Positions 1 through 8,336 of a stretch of 64,000 nt of DNA are shown one piece after another. Position numbers and translations under genes: made by a program. The number at the start of each line of letters is the position of its first letter. The stretch's first letter is position 1. A model generated the notes under the pieces. The model had not been told where the DNA came from. It did no database searches and worked only from the letters and a program-made list of their open reading frames with translations. Origin of the DNA: 55-13 sp964501275 (GTDB taxonomy: Bacteria > Armatimonadota > Fimbriimonadia > Fimbriimonadales > Fimbriimonadaceae); NCBI GenBank assembly GCA_964501275.1, contig CAZCSP010000014.1:20960-84959 (forward strand), written 5' to 3'.

Positions 1-128
1 GCGTCTGTCTGGTTCTTTGCCAGACAGATCGCAAATCGCAATAGCGATTCGTAGTGGGTTCGTACAAACCGTTCCTTGGCCTCTTGTCGGCCTTCTTTAA
101 TCTGAGCTACAAGCGTCGCGTCGTCCAT
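1..128 (-). CDS. ECF-type RNA polymerase sigma factor, N-terminal part
   Basis: Reading the minus strand from an ATG at 126-128 gives 42 codons with no stop before the window edge. The peptide begins MDDATLVAQIKEG and contains YESLLRFAICLAKN, the pattern of sigma-70 region 2.1 in ECF sigma factors. GGAG lies about 10 bases upstream of the ATG. Only the N-terminus is present, so the subgroup and any anti-sigma partner cannot be judged. Family assignment from such a short piece is inference, but the N-terminal pattern is characteristic. Confidence 0.7.
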   Translation of the reverse strand, partial: MDDATLVAQIKEGRQEAKERFVRTHYESLLRFAICLAKNQTD

Positions 129-306
129 TCAGTCTTCTCCAGTTTCGGATATCAGCGACCCCATAGAACCAGTTGGGGCGGAAGAGGTTCACAAGTTTTG
201 TACATTTTAGAGTTTGACTGAGTCATGCTTGCACCCTCATTTTTTGTTCCCCCCGGCAAAGCGACCCAAACTCCCTCAACCTGCGCTGGTACCCTCAAAG
301 GCTGAA

Positions 307-816
307 ATGTCATTGCTAGATGTACCGATCGGAAAGCACGCCCCGGATGTGATCAACACCATCATAGAGATCCCGCGAGGCTCGACCAACAAGTACGAAC
401 TCGACCCCACTCTGGGTGTCATGAAACTCGACCGGGTCCTGTACTCGCCGCTCTTCTACCCGTTCGACTACGGCTACATCCCGCAAACTCTCTACAAGGA
501 TGGCGACCCGCTCGACGTCCTCGTCCTCCTCAGCCACCCCACCTTCCCCGGATGCCTCATCGAAGCCAAGCCCATCGGAGTTCTGGAGATGACCGACGAC
601 AAGGGGCCGGACGAGAAAATCCTCTGCGTCGCCACCAAGGACCCCCGCTATGGCTATCGGGACGACATGGACCGAGTCAACCCCCACACTCTCAAGGAGA
701 TCACCCACTTCTTCGAGGTCTACAAGCACCTGGAGGACAAGGCCGTGGACGTCAAGGATTGGAAGGGACGGGACTTGGCGATTGAGCTGATCCAGAAGTA
801 CAGAACGGACCAGTAG
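307..816 (+). CDS. ppa: Soluble inorganic pyrophosphatase (family I)
   Basis: Hydrolyses cytosolic pyrophosphate to phosphate, pulling biosynthetic reactions forward. The 169-residue protein has the family I signature DGDPLDV at residues 65-71, whose aspartates D65, D67 and D70 bind the catalytic metals, and FDYGYIP just before it. The length matches bacterial family I enzymes. The frame is open upstream to 214, but the ATG at 307 is preceded by AAAGG and gives a normal family N-terminus, so it is preferred. It is a single gene followed by two adjacent hairpins. A proton-pumping pyrophosphatase is also encoded in this window (16377). Confidence 0.95.
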   Translation: MSLLDVPIGKHAPDVINTIIEIPRGSTNKYELDPTLGVMKLDRVLYSPLFYPFDYGYIPQTLYKDGDPLDVLVLLSHPTFPGCLIEAKPIGVLEMTDDKGPDEKILCVATKDPRYGYRDDMDRVNPHTLKEITHFFEVYKHLEDKAVDVKDWKGRDLAIELIQKYRTDQ

Positions 817-829
817 TGGCAAAGAGGCC

Positions 830-880
830 GTGGCATGGGCAGCCTGCCCATGCGTCCCACGACCTGCCAGGTCGTGGAAT
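830..880. terminator. Two adjacent perfect hairpins after ppa
   Basis: CATGGGCAG-C-CTGCCCATG around 834-852 and CCACGACCTG-C-CAGGTCGTGG around 857-877 are two consecutive inverted repeats with very short loops, 15 bases or more after the ppa stop. No clear T-run follows, so they may be a Rho-dependent or bidirectional stop, or part of a repeat array together with the palindrome at 895-930. Confidence 0.45.
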
Positions 881-894
881 CTTGTACTTAAAAC

Positions 895-930
895 CAGCCT
901 GTAGGCGGCGGATGCATTTTGCCGCCGTCC
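895..930. repeat. Dispersed palindromic repeat, copy A
   Basis: CCTGTAGGCGGCGGATGCAT followed by TTTGCCGCCGTC. The arms GGCGGC/GCCGCC surround ATGCAT. The same unit occurs in the opposite orientation at 44372-44407, also between genes, so this is a dispersed intergenic palindrome. Confidence 0.7.
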
Positions 931-991
931 TAGCCGCAAACTCGGAAATCGGAGCTACTCAAAACTCCCCACTCCAAACCCCAAATTTCCC

Positions 992-1465
992 CTAGACCGT
1001 AAGCCGATCCGGGGTGGTCCGGTTCAACAGAAGCCAATACATCGCCAACTGCAAAACCATCTCCGAGAACTCACCGGGATCCGTAGGTTTCTGAATGAAA
1101 GAATTCGCCCCCGACGCATAGGCTTGTTCGATCTGCTGCTCATCTTCCGAAGATGTTAGAACTACAACCGGCAACCGCCTGGTCCGCGCATCGTTGCGAA
1201 TCCTCGTCAAAACCTCAAGGCCGCTCAACCGAGGCAGCTTCAGGTCCAGCATCACTACGGCGGGCATCACGTTCATATCCCGGCCCGCATAGCTTCCCGA
1301 CCCAAAGAGGTAGTCGATCGCCTCCTGTCCGTCGCAGGCGACCACAACTTCGTTCATGATGTTGTTCCGCCGCAGGGCGCGCAGGGTGAGCCGTTCATCG
1401 TCGATGTTATCTTCGATGAGCAGAATGACCTTGCTTTCCGAACCAGTTGACGATAGATTAGCCAT
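992..1465 (-). CDS. Single-domain response regulator (Rcp1-like receiver)
   Basis: A 157-residue stand-alone receiver (REC) domain with no output domain. It has the acidic pocket IEDNIDD, the phospho-acceptor aspartate in VVMLDLKLP, the conserved threonine in VVVLTSS and the lysine in FIQKP. The LIEDNIDDERLTLRALRR start is typical of the Rcp1 family, which usually relays phosphate from a phytochrome-type or hybrid histidine kinase. The ATG at 1465 follows GGAAAGAGAG, so the longer upstream frame is not used. No kinase is adjacent; the nearest in the window is at 33439. The partner is unknown. Confidence 0.9.
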   Translation of the reverse strand: MANLSSTGSESKVILLIEDNIDDERLTLRALRRNNIMNEVVVACDGQEAIDYLFGSGSYAGRDMNVMPAVVMLDLKLPRLSGLEVLTRIRNDARTRRLPVVVLTSSEDEQQIEQAYASGANSFIQKPTDPGEFSEMVLQLAMYWLLLNRTTPDRLTV

Positions 1466-1680
1466 GCTCTCTTTCCATTTTAGCCGCACCTTTGCACGAC
1501 GTGCGAGTTTTCCCTCTAGGCTATACGACGGATGAACCCCTCCTGTCGGTTTCAATACAAATCCTGCCAAACCCGCGAACCCAGCCCCTCCGGTGTGCTA
1601 ACTTCTCACCTATGGCGGTCGCGACCCAAGGACATATCGAACACACAAAAGAAGATTCCAGAATCGGCTTACCCGGTTCC

Positions 1681-3006
1681 ATGCCCAGAAAGATCAACGT
1701 TACTATGATCGGCGCAGGAAGCGGGTTTACAAATAGCATTCTCAAAGATGTTGTACTCATTCCCGGAAGTTTGGGCGGCGAACTCCGCTTGGTGGACATC
1801 GACGCGGAGCGTCTGGAGCTCAGCCGTAAACTCATGGCCAAGGTTCTGGAAGCGTCGGGAGAAGCCGATAAGTGGGTTCTGAAAGCCAGCACGGACCGCT
1901 TGGAGATGCTTCCCGGTACGGACTATATTGTCAACTCCATCGAGGTCAGCGGGATTGAGTGCGTTCGTTTTGACAACGATATCCCGCTAGAGTATGGCGT
2001 CAGCCAAAATATTGGCGACACGATTGGACCGGGCGGATTGTTCAAAAGCCTAAGGACTATTCCGGTTTGGCTGGAAATTCTTAAGGATTCCGAACGACTT
2101 TGCCCCCGAGCCCTGGTCCTCAACTACACCAACCCAATGAACATGATGTGTCTGGCCGCCCAGCGGTCGAGCAGTATGGAGGTGGTGGGGTTGTGCCACT
2201 CGGTCCAAGGGACCTCCCATATGCTGGCGAGATACGCGGACGTGCCCTATGAGCAAGTTCAGTGGAAGTGCGCGGGCATCAACCATCTCGCCTGGTTCAC
2301 CGAGTTCAACGGCCCGGATGGGAATTCGCTCTATCCCACGCTGATGGAGCAGGCGAAGGATCGGAATTCGGAATTTGCCAAGGCGGAGCCGGTGCGGTCG
2401 GATATGATGCTTCACTTCGGTGCGTTCATCACCGAATCGAGCGGGCACCTCAGCGAGTATCTTCCCTACTACCGCACGCGCAAGGATCTCCTGGAAAAGT
2501 ACACCGACACCGGATATCGGGGCGAGGAGAGCTTCTACGCGAACAACTGGCCCACCTGGCGTAAGAATCAGGACGAGTACCGAGAGCGGCTTTTCCGGGG
2601 CGAGGAGGAGGCGAAAACCGAGCGTTCCTGGGAGTATGGAGCTTGGATTATCGAATCGGTGGAGAAAAACCAGCCGTTCGTGATTCACGGCAATGTGGCA
2701 AACGATGGGTGCATCGAGAATCTGCCCCAAGACGGTTGTGTCGAAGTCGCCTGTCTGGTGAACCACAACCGAATCCAGCCGATCCGCTACGGACGCCTAC
2801 CACGCCACATGGCGGCGATCTGCGCCTCAAACATGCATATGTTCGATATGGGCGTAGAGGCGATTTTGAACCGGTCGAAGGAGATGGCTGCGCAGGCGCT
2901 GATGCTGGACCCACTGACGGCGGCAGTCTGCTGCCCCGCCGAGATCAAAGAGATGACCTACAAGCTCTTTGAGGCTGAAGCGAAGTATCTGGTGGAGTAC
3001 AAGTAG
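1681..3006 (+). CDS. Glycoside hydrolase family 4 (alpha-glucosidase/alpha-galactosidase type)
   Basis: GH4 enzymes cleave glycosides by an NAD+- and Mn2+-dependent oxidation-elimination route in the cytosol. The 441-residue protein starts with a Rossmann motif (GAGSGF, residues 11-16), then LNYTNPMN (148-154), LCHS with C172 and H173, and GINHLAWF with H202. C172 and H202 sit where the metal-binding Cys and His of AglA-type enzymes lie. The frame is open to 1492; 1681 matches the family N-terminus, while an ATG at 1612 is possible. Neither start has a clear Shine-Dalgarno. No sugar transporter is adjacent, so the substrate (alpha-glucoside, galactoside or galacturonide) is open. Confidence 0.88.
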   Translation: MPRKINVTMIGAGSGFTNSILKDVVLIPGSLGGELRLVDIDAERLELSRKLMAKVLEASGEADKWVLKASTDRLEMLPGTDYIVNSIEVSGIECVRFDNDIPLEYGVSQNIGDTIGPGGLFKSLRTIPVWLEILKDSERLCPRALVLNYTNPMNMMCLAAQRSSSMEVVGLCHSVQGTSHMLARYADVPYEQVQWKCAGINHLAWFTEFNGPDGNSLYPTLMEQAKDRNSEFAKAEPVRSDMMLHFGAFITESSGHLSEYLPYYRTRKDLLEKYTDTGYRGEESFYANNWPTWRKNQDEYRERLFRGEEEAKTERSWEYGAWIIESVEKNQPFVIHGNVANDGCIENLPQDGCVEVACLVNHNRIQPIRYGRLPRHMAAICASNMHMFDMGVEAILNRSKEMAAQALMLDPLTAAVCCPAEIKEMTYKLFEAEAKYLVEYK

Positions 3007-3060
3007 TGCAAATAGGACTTATAGGACAAAGGGGTCGTATAGGCTGATCTGACCTATCTG

Positions 3061-3313
3061 GGAGGTCTTTTCATATAGTTCACCTGAAACTTGTAGGACG
3101 GCGTCATGTCAAGCGAGAGCGGCCGAGCGCTTTGCCTTTGTAGAGTGCTCTATGCCGCGAAGTCGAACCACCTCACCGAGTTGTAGTTTGGGATGGGGCT
3201 GCAGACGGGTGAGGTCCTTCGACTCGCAACCAGCAATCGGCCCAGACGAAAGCTTGTTCTGGCTCGCTCAGGATGACGCCGTACTGCAAGTAGGCAGTTA
3301 TGAAAAGACCTCC
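3061..3313. mobile_element. MITE-like element with long imperfect terminal inverted repeats, copy 1
   Basis: The left end GGAGGTCTTTTCATA (3061-3075) is the reverse complement of the right end TATGAAAAGACCTCC (3299-3313). Inside these, CTTGTAGGACGGCGTCAT on the left pairs with ATGACGCCGTACTGCAAG on the right. No open frame or transposase is present in the 253 bp. The inner ends recur at 59989-60146. It fills most of the 350-base gap between the GH4 gene and the ACT-domain gene. Confidence 0.7.
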
Positions 3314-3356
3314 TGGTTTATCCGACTTATCGGTTTTAGCTGGGCTCCACGTGATT

Positions 3357-3758
3357 CTAACCGGGTGTCAGCCGGTGGCCGGCCAACTCCAACGCCTCCA
3401 GGGCCATCGCCAGGTGGTATTGGGGCACCAGGATGTAGTCGGTGTTGTAGGTGGAGACGGCGAAGACGCTTACCCCGGTTTCGGCGAGCGGGTTCAGGAG
3501 GCTGGACAGGACGCCCTTCAGAGAGAACTCAAGGGGGCCTTGCACTTTTAGGGCTCGCCAGTTCCGCTCTACTTCCGCTCCTTCAGGGGCCAAGGTTTCC
3601 TCGCAGACTACCGACATCTCTTCCTCGGTTCGGGTAAGAGAATAGAGACTGCTGGCTTGAGGGAAAGCCGGGAGGAGGGAGTCGGGCTTGAGCTTGGCCA
3701 CGCAGTATTTCTCCTCCAGGACGCTGAACACCACGATGTGTTGGGGCTGTGCCGACAT
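3357..3758 (-). CDS. ACT-domain (CASTOR-like) amino-acid-binding protein
   Basis: A 133-residue protein in which the C-terminal half (SLKGVLSSLLNPLAETGVSV through VSTYNTDYILVP) is an ACT/CASTOR-type ligand-binding fold. No catalytic domain is attached. The ATG at 3758 is 7 bases after the metX stop and is preceded by GAGG, so it is probably co-translated with metX. ACT domains bind amino acids as feedback sensors; a role in sensing a methionine- or threonine-family amino acid is suggested only by the neighbour. The frame extends further upstream into metX but without support. Confidence 0.75.
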   Translation of the reverse strand: MSAQPQHIVVFSVLEEKYCVAKLKPDSLLPAFPQASSLYSLTRTEEEMSVVCEETLAPEGAEVERNWRALKVQGPLEFSLKGVLSSLLNPLAETGVSVFAVSTYNTDYILVPQYHLAMALEALELAGHRLTPG

Positions 3759-3765
3759 GTTGACC

Positions 3766-4845
3766 TCAGGCGAAGAATGCCCGGACGTATTCTCCCTGGA
3801 TATCGCCGTCAAGAAGGAAAGCATCATGTCCGTAAGGTAAGTCGATCTCCTTATGTTCCGCTTTTAGGCCAACATCGTGCGCCATCGCCAGAAGAGTTTT
3901 GCTCTGGTGGGTTGGGTAGAGCCAATCAGTCGTAAAGCTGGCAAAGAGATAGTCGGCCTGGGACTGCTCCAGGGACCTCAGATCGTAGTAGTCGATGGCT
4001 TTGGTGAGATAGAGGAGCGAGTTGGCGTCGAAGCGTTTGGTGAACTTGTCGCCCTGATAGTTCAGGTAGCTCTCCACCTGAAAATCGGTGCCCAGGTGAA
4101 AGTCCGGCTTGCTCTTGCCCTGCAGCTCCCGCCCGAACTTCGCCTCGAACGCCTGCTCGCTCAGGAAGGATAGGTGCCCGATCATCCTCCCGACCGCCAA
4201 TCCGCCATCAGGCCCTTCGCCTTCCCCGTAGTTGCCCCCGTTCCAGCGAGGATCGCGCATCACAGCTTGTCTGGCGGCTTCGTTGAAACCGATCTGCATC
4301 GCGCTGTGGGCCGCACAGCTTGCCGTCACAAACGCCTTTCGCACCCGCTCCGGTTTGCGCACGGTCCACTCCAGGGCCTGCATGCCGCCCATGCTTCCTC
4401 CCGCGAGCCCGAGAAGGGTTTCGATGCCCAGATGATCCAAGACCCTGGCCTGAGCCTCCACCATGTCGCCGACAGAGATCATCGGGAAGCGTACGCGGTA
4501 GGGCTTTCCATCCTCGGCCATGGATGCTGGTCCGGTGGTTCCTTGGCACCCGCCCAGAGCATTGGTGCCGATGACGAAAAACTGGTCCGTATCGATCGGC
4601 TTCCCCGCCCCAATCAGCCGTTCCCACCATCCGATCGCGTGGGCGTCGCCGCTGAGGGCGTGGCAGATGAGGATGGCGTTGTCCTTGGCGGAGTTCAGCG
4701 TCCCCCAAGTCTCGTAGGCGACGGTCACGTTCGGGAGGTGGCCGCCGTTCTCACACTGAAGCGCGCCGACTTCTAAGAACCGCCGCTCGTCTGAAGCAGG
4801 CGCGGTGCGTTCGTTTTCCTGAAACAGCGCGGGGTCGATAGCCAC
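3766..4845 (-). CDS. metX: Homoserine O-acetyltransferase (MetX)
   Basis: Acylates L-homoserine with an acyl-CoA, the first committed step of methionine synthesis, in the cytosol. The 359-residue alpha/beta hydrolase has the nucleophile S151 in GGSMGG, the acid D307 in FTTDWLYP and H340 in YGHDAF, plus NALGGCQGTTGP and GIETLLGLAGG-type core motifs. The start is GTG at 4845; no Shine-Dalgarno is visible, but TACCCT lies 6 bases before it. It is followed directly by the ACT-domain gene. The acyl donor (acetyl or succinyl) cannot be fixed from the motifs I can read; acetyl is the default. Confidence 0.93.
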   Translation of the reverse strand: MAIDPALFQENERTAPASDERRFLEVGALQCENGGHLPNVTVAYETWGTLNSAKDNAILICHALSGDAHAIGWWERLIGAGKPIDTDQFFVIGTNALGGCQGTTGPASMAEDGKPYRVRFPMISVGDMVEAQARVLDHLGIETLLGLAGGSMGGMQALEWTVRKPERVRKAFVTASCAAHSAMQIGFNEAARQAVMRDPRWNGGNYGEGEGPDGGLAVGRMIGHLSFLSEQAFEAKFGRELQGKSKPDFHLGTDFQVESYLNYQGDKFTKRFDANSLLYLTKAIDYYDLRSLEQSQADYLFASFTTDWLYPTHQSKTLLAMAHDVGLKAEHKEIDLPYGHDAFLLDGDIQGEYVRAFFA

Positions 4846-4865
4846 GTTGATAGGGTACCGCTTGG

Positions 4866-4970
4866 ATGTGGGGTGTAGGTTCTGGGTTTTTGGTTAATGG
4901 GGCAGATAAGACCTATAGGACATATATGTCTAATAGGTCTTATTTTCAAGCCACATTCCACACCCCACAT
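4866..4970. repeat. Nested inverted-repeat element between pilT and metX
   Basis: ATGTGGGGTGT (4866-4876) is the exact reverse complement of ACACCCCACAT (4960-4970). Between them sits a near-perfect palindrome at 4907-4942 with arms ATAAGACCTAT...ATAGGTCTTAT around ATATAT. The inner motif TATAGGAC also occurs twice near 3013-3028. The 105-bp unit fits exactly between the pilT stop and metX, and carries no frame. Confidence 0.65.
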
Positions 4971-4971
4971 G

Positions 4972-6150
4972 CTACTCCCGCCGATATCCTGGCCGGTTGG
5001 GTTGGCCGCGGACTCCTGCGGCGGGGGGCGGGCCTCCGGTCTCAGATTGGCTTGAACCGGGGACTCCTCTCGCGTTCATCTCTTCCGTCGTCTCGATCAG
5101 ACGGTCAAACTCGCCCGAATCCTTGGCCCTAGATCGGGCGTCTTCCCGAGAGACTACACCCATCTCCACCAGCTTTGTCAGCGATTGGTCGAGGGTTTGC
5201 ATCTTCTGGCGGGTGCCGGTCTGGATGAGGGATGCGATCTGGTAGGTCTTGTTTTCGCGGACCAGGTTCCTGACCGCACCGGTCGCCACCAGGACCTCAA
5301 ACGCCGCCGCCCGGCCTCGACCGTCCTTCCGCTTCACCAGAGTCTGTGAGATCACGCCGACCAAGTTCACTGAGAGCTGCATCCGAACCTGCTGCTGCTG
5401 GTGCATTGGGAACACGTCCACAATACGGTCTACAGTCTGAACTGCATCCACCGTGTGCAGCGTTGCGAACACCAGGTGGCCTGTTTCAGCGGCGGTGATG
5501 GCGAGGTGGATGGTCTCCAGGTCACGCATTTCGCCGACCAGGATCACGTCCGGGTCCTGCCTCAGAACGTATTTCAGGGCGTTAGCGAACGACATGGTAT
5601 CGACCTCCAACTCCCGCTGATTGATGAGCGCCATGTGGTTGTCGTGGACGAATTCGATCGGGTCCTCAACCGTGATGATATGCGCCTTCTGAGTTCGGTT
5701 GATTCGGTCGATCATCGCCGCAAGCGACGTGGACTTGCCCGATCCCGCCGGCCCCGTCACCAAAACCAGGCCGCGCGGCCGCTGGATGAAGTCGTAGCAA
5801 GCCGACGGGAGTTGTAAGTCCTCCATGTTGTTGATGTGATACGGGATGACGCGGAAGGCCGCCTGCATATGGCTTCGCTGCTGATACGCGTTCCCCCGGA
5901 AGCGGCTGACGCCCGGAATCTCATGAGCGAAGTCAAGTTCCAATTCCCGGTCGAATCGCGCCATCTGTTCAGGCCGGAGAATGGTGGCGAGCTGTTCGCG
6001 AAACTCCGCGTCGCTGAAGTACGGTTCATCTTCCAGATGAATCAGGTCGCCATGGACCCGGCAGTAAACCTTGCCTGTGTCGCACTTGAAGTGAAGATCC
6101 GAGCCGTCCATATCGACGCATCGCTTGAGTAAGTCGTTAATTCGGTGCAC
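4972..6150 (-). CDS. Type IV pilus retraction-type ATPase (PilT paralogue 3)
   Basis: A hexameric secretion-superfamily ATPase of the PilT class, which powers pilus retraction at the inner membrane. The 392-residue protein has Walker A GPAGSGKST (133-141), an Asp box (VEDPIEF), Walker B (DVILVGEMRD) and a His box (TGHLVFATLHT). It ends in a proline/glycine-rich tail of about 35 residues not usual for PilT. The start is GTG at 6150 with GGAGG 7 bases upstream, overlapping the preceding pilT stop by 14 bases. It is last of a four-gene minus-strand run. Whether it is PilT or an accessory paralogue is uncertain. Confidence 0.9.
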   Translation of the reverse strand: MHRINDLLKRCVDMDGSDLHFKCDTGKVYCRVHGDLIHLEDEPYFSDAEFREQLATILRPEQMARFDRELELDFAHEIPGVSRFRGNAYQQRSHMQAAFRVIPYHINNMEDLQLPSACYDFIQRPRGLVLVTGPAGSGKSTSLAAMIDRINRTQKAHIITVEDPIEFVHDNHMALINQRELEVDTMSFANALKYVLRQDPDVILVGEMRDLETIHLAITAAETGHLVFATLHTVDAVQTVDRIVDVFPMHQQQQVRMQLSVNLVGVISQTLVKRKDGRGRAAAFEVLVATGAVRNLVRENKTYQIASLIQTGTRQKMQTLDQSLTKLVEMGVVSREDARSRAKDSGEFDRLIETTEEMNARGVPGSSQSETGGPPPAAGVRGQPNRPGYRRE

Positions 6151-7231
6151 TGGTTGCCTCCACTAGACCCAAATTGGTTGCCCGTCGGACAAAGTCTTGA
6201 ACGTTCGAGCACTTGGCCATGGCATGCTCGTAGTCGATCTTGCCATCCTTCAATAGATTCAGCAAACTTCCATCCAGCGTTTGCATTCCAAGTTCGGCCC
6301 CGGTCTGAATATCCAGATAGAGTTGGTGGGTCTTCCCTTCCCTGACCAAGGTGCGGATCGCCGGCGTCGCCGTCATCACCTCAAAAGCCGCGATACGGGA
6401 CGAATTGTCCTTCGTCGGCAAAAGAGTCTGCGAGATAACCGCTTGGAGGGTGACGCTTAGCTGGGTGCGAATCTGGGCCTGCTGCTCCGGTGAGAACACG
6501 TCCACGATGCGGTCGATGGTTTGGGCGGCGTCCACGGTGTGGAGTGTGGAGAAGACCAAGTGGCCCGTCTCCGCCGCGGTGATGGCCAACTGGATGGTCT
6601 CCAGGTCACGCATTTCGCCAACCAGAATCACATCCGGGTTTTGGCGCATGACGTGCTTCAGGGCGTCGGCAAAACTGTGGGTATCCGTTCCCAGTTCCCT
6701 CTGGTTGATGATCGACACCTTGTCGTCGTGGACGTACTCGATCGGGTCCTCAACGGTCATGATGTGCGACCGCTTGTTGAGGTTGATGTGGTTGATCATC
6801 GCGGCCAAGGAGGTGGATTTTCCCGAGCCTGTCGGCCCCGTCACCAAGATCAGGCCTCGCGGCAAGAGGGCCAGGCTCTTGCAAACCTGGGGCATCGATA
6901 GTTCGTCGATGGTGCGAATCTTGAATGGGATCACGCGGAAAACCGCGCCGGGGTTGCCCCGCTGCCAATACATGTTGACGCGGAATCGGCTAAGGCCCGG
7001 AACGTGATAGGAGAGGTCGACTTCTTTGAAATCGTCGAGCTTTTGCCGCCGCTCTTCGTTAAGGATACCGAAGAGAAGGTTGCGGTGCTCGTCAGGATTG
7101 AGCACGGGATAGTTCGCCCGGTGCAGGTCCCCACGAATCCGCATAATCGGCGGCTCGCCACATTTCAAATGCAGGTCGCTGGCGTCTTTATCCACCAACT
7201 CCCGAAGCAGTGCGTCGATACTGACGCCCAT
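6137..7231 (-). CDS. pilT: Type IV pilus retraction-type ATPase (PilT paralogue 2)
   Basis: This 364-residue protein looks most like canonical PilT: N-terminal PAS-like half (DLHLKCGEPPIMRIRGDL), Walker A GPTGSGKST at 132-140, VEDPIEYVHDDK, Walker B DVILVGEMRD and AAETGHLVFSTLHT. It would drive twitching motility or DNA uptake by depolymerising type IV pili. The ATG at 7231 follows GAGGAGGAG, a strong ribosome site. It lies 12 bases after the upstream paralogue and overlaps the downstream one, so the three are one operon. Pilin and assembly genes are not in the window. Confidence 0.93.
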   Translation of the reverse strand: MGVSIDALLRELVDKDASDLHLKCGEPPIMRIRGDLHRANYPVLNPDEHRNLLFGILNEERRQKLDDFKEVDLSYHVPGLSRFRVNMYWQRGNPGAVFRVIPFKIRTIDELSMPQVCKSLALLPRGLILVTGPTGSGKSTSLAAMINHINLNKRSHIMTVEDPIEYVHDDKVSIINQRELGTDTHSFADALKHVMRQNPDVILVGEMRDLETIQLAITAAETGHLVFSTLHTVDAAQTIDRIVDVFSPEQQAQIRTQLSVTLQAVISQTLLPTKDNSSRIAAFEVMTATPAIRTLVREGKTHQLYLDIQTGAELGMQTLDGSLLNLLKDGKIDYEHAMAKCSNVQDFVRRATNLGLVEATSAPN

Positions 7232-7243
7232 AACACTCCTCCT

Positions 7244-8323
7244 CTATCGGCGGAGCATTTGTTTTAGCTCTGAAGCAATGCCTGCATTCTGCAGGGCGAT
7301 CTCTTCAGTGATGATGCCCGCCTTCACATATCGAACGAGACTCTGGTTCATGGTTTGCATTCCCCAGAAAGCGCCCTCGTTCATGGCGTGGTACAGGTCC
7401 GTAAAGTGACCGTCCTCAATCAGTTTAGTGACTGTGGGCGTACAAATCAAGATTTCATTGGCAACGACGCGTCCATTTCCATCTGCGCGAGGCACGAGCT
7501 TCTGCGCGATGATGGCGCGAAGAGAGCCCGCAAGTCGTTGGCAAAGGAAGTGCTTCTCGTGCGGCGGGAACATATTGATGATACGGTCCATGGTCTCATA
7601 GGCCGAGGATGTGTGGACCGTCGAGAAGACCAAGTGGCCCGTTTCACCGGCCTGCATGGCGGAGTGCATGGTCTCCTGGTCGCGCATTTCACCAACGAGG
7701 ATGACGTCGGGCGCTTCTCGGAGAACCGCGCGAAGTGCGGGTTGGAATTCGAGGGTATCGATGTGGACTTCGCGCTGGCTGATGTACGCCTGTTTGTCCT
7801 GGTGGACAAACTCAAGCGGGTCTTCGATGGTGACGATGTGAACCGGCCTCGCCTCGTTGATGACATCGATCAGCGCCGCCAATGAGGTTGACTTTCCTGA
7901 ACCGGTTGGTCCCGTCACCAAGACGAGGCCCAGACGATGTTTACAGAGTTCGCGAAGGACCGGAGGAAGCCCAAGTTCTTCGATCGTCATGATCTTGAGC
8001 GGGATGATTCGCATGACAATCGCCCAGGTACCGCGTTGCATGTAGACGTTCGCACGGATTCGGCACTTCCCTTCGACCTCGAAGGCAAGGTCCATTTCCA
8101 TGACGCGCTCAAACTTTTCAATCTGCTTTTCGGTCATGACCTCTCGGATCATGCGCTCAGCCTGGGCGGCGTCTACGACGGGGAAATCGCCCGGCAGTGG
8201 CCTGAAAATACTGTGCTGCCGCATCGTCGGACGGGCGAACGCCTTCACGCAGACGTCGGAAGCCCGCTCGTCGTAGCCAATCTCAACCAATTGGCGAAGT
8301 GTAACCTTGGTGATATCCATCAT
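7244..8323 (-). CDS. PilT/PilU-type ATPase (paralogue 1)
   Basis: A 359-residue paralogue of the two following genes with Walker A GPTGSGKST (138-146), VTIEDPLEFVHQDK, Walker B DVILVGEMRD and a variant His box GETGHLVFSTVHT. Its N-terminal domain departs from PilT (ASDVCVKAFARPTMRQHS), and KHFLCQRLAGSLRAIIAQKLVPR resembles PilU. It may be the PilU-like accessory ATPase that helps PilT under load; this is inference from sequence feel. Two adjacent ATG codons (8323, 8320) are possible starts. It begins 13 bases after the upstream secreted-protein gene. Confidence 0.88.
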   Translation of the reverse strand: MMDITKVTLRQLVEIGYDERASDVCVKAFARPTMRQHSIFRPLPGDFPVVDAAQAERMIREVMTEKQIEKFERVMEMDLAFEVEGKCRIRANVYMQRGTWAIVMRIIPLKIMTIEELGLPPVLRELCKHRLGLVLVTGPTGSGKSTSLAALIDVINEARPVHIVTIEDPLEFVHQDKQAYISQREVHIDTLEFQPALRAVLREAPDVILVGEMRDQETMHSAMQAGETGHLVFSTVHTSSAYETMDRIINMFPPHEKHFLCQRLAGSLRAIIAQKLVPRADGNGRVVANEILICTPTVTKLIEDGHFTDLYHAMNEGAFWGMQTMNQSLVRYVKAGIITEEIALQNAGIASELKQMLRR

Positions 8324-8336
8324 ATTGCGACCTGAA

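Noticed and set aside
1..27. TCTGTCTGG/CCAGACAGA inverted repeat at the left edge
   Set aside because: It lies inside the sigma-factor coding region and is short; coincidence of coding sequence is enough.
316..939. Long open frame opposite the pyrophosphatase gene
   Set aside because: It mirrors the ppa coding region; its content is what the antisense of a GC-rich gene gives, and ppa is certain.
2050..2766. Long minus-strand frame opposite the GH4 gene
   Set aside because: Antisense shadow of a well-supported GH4 gene; no ribosome site or family resemblance.
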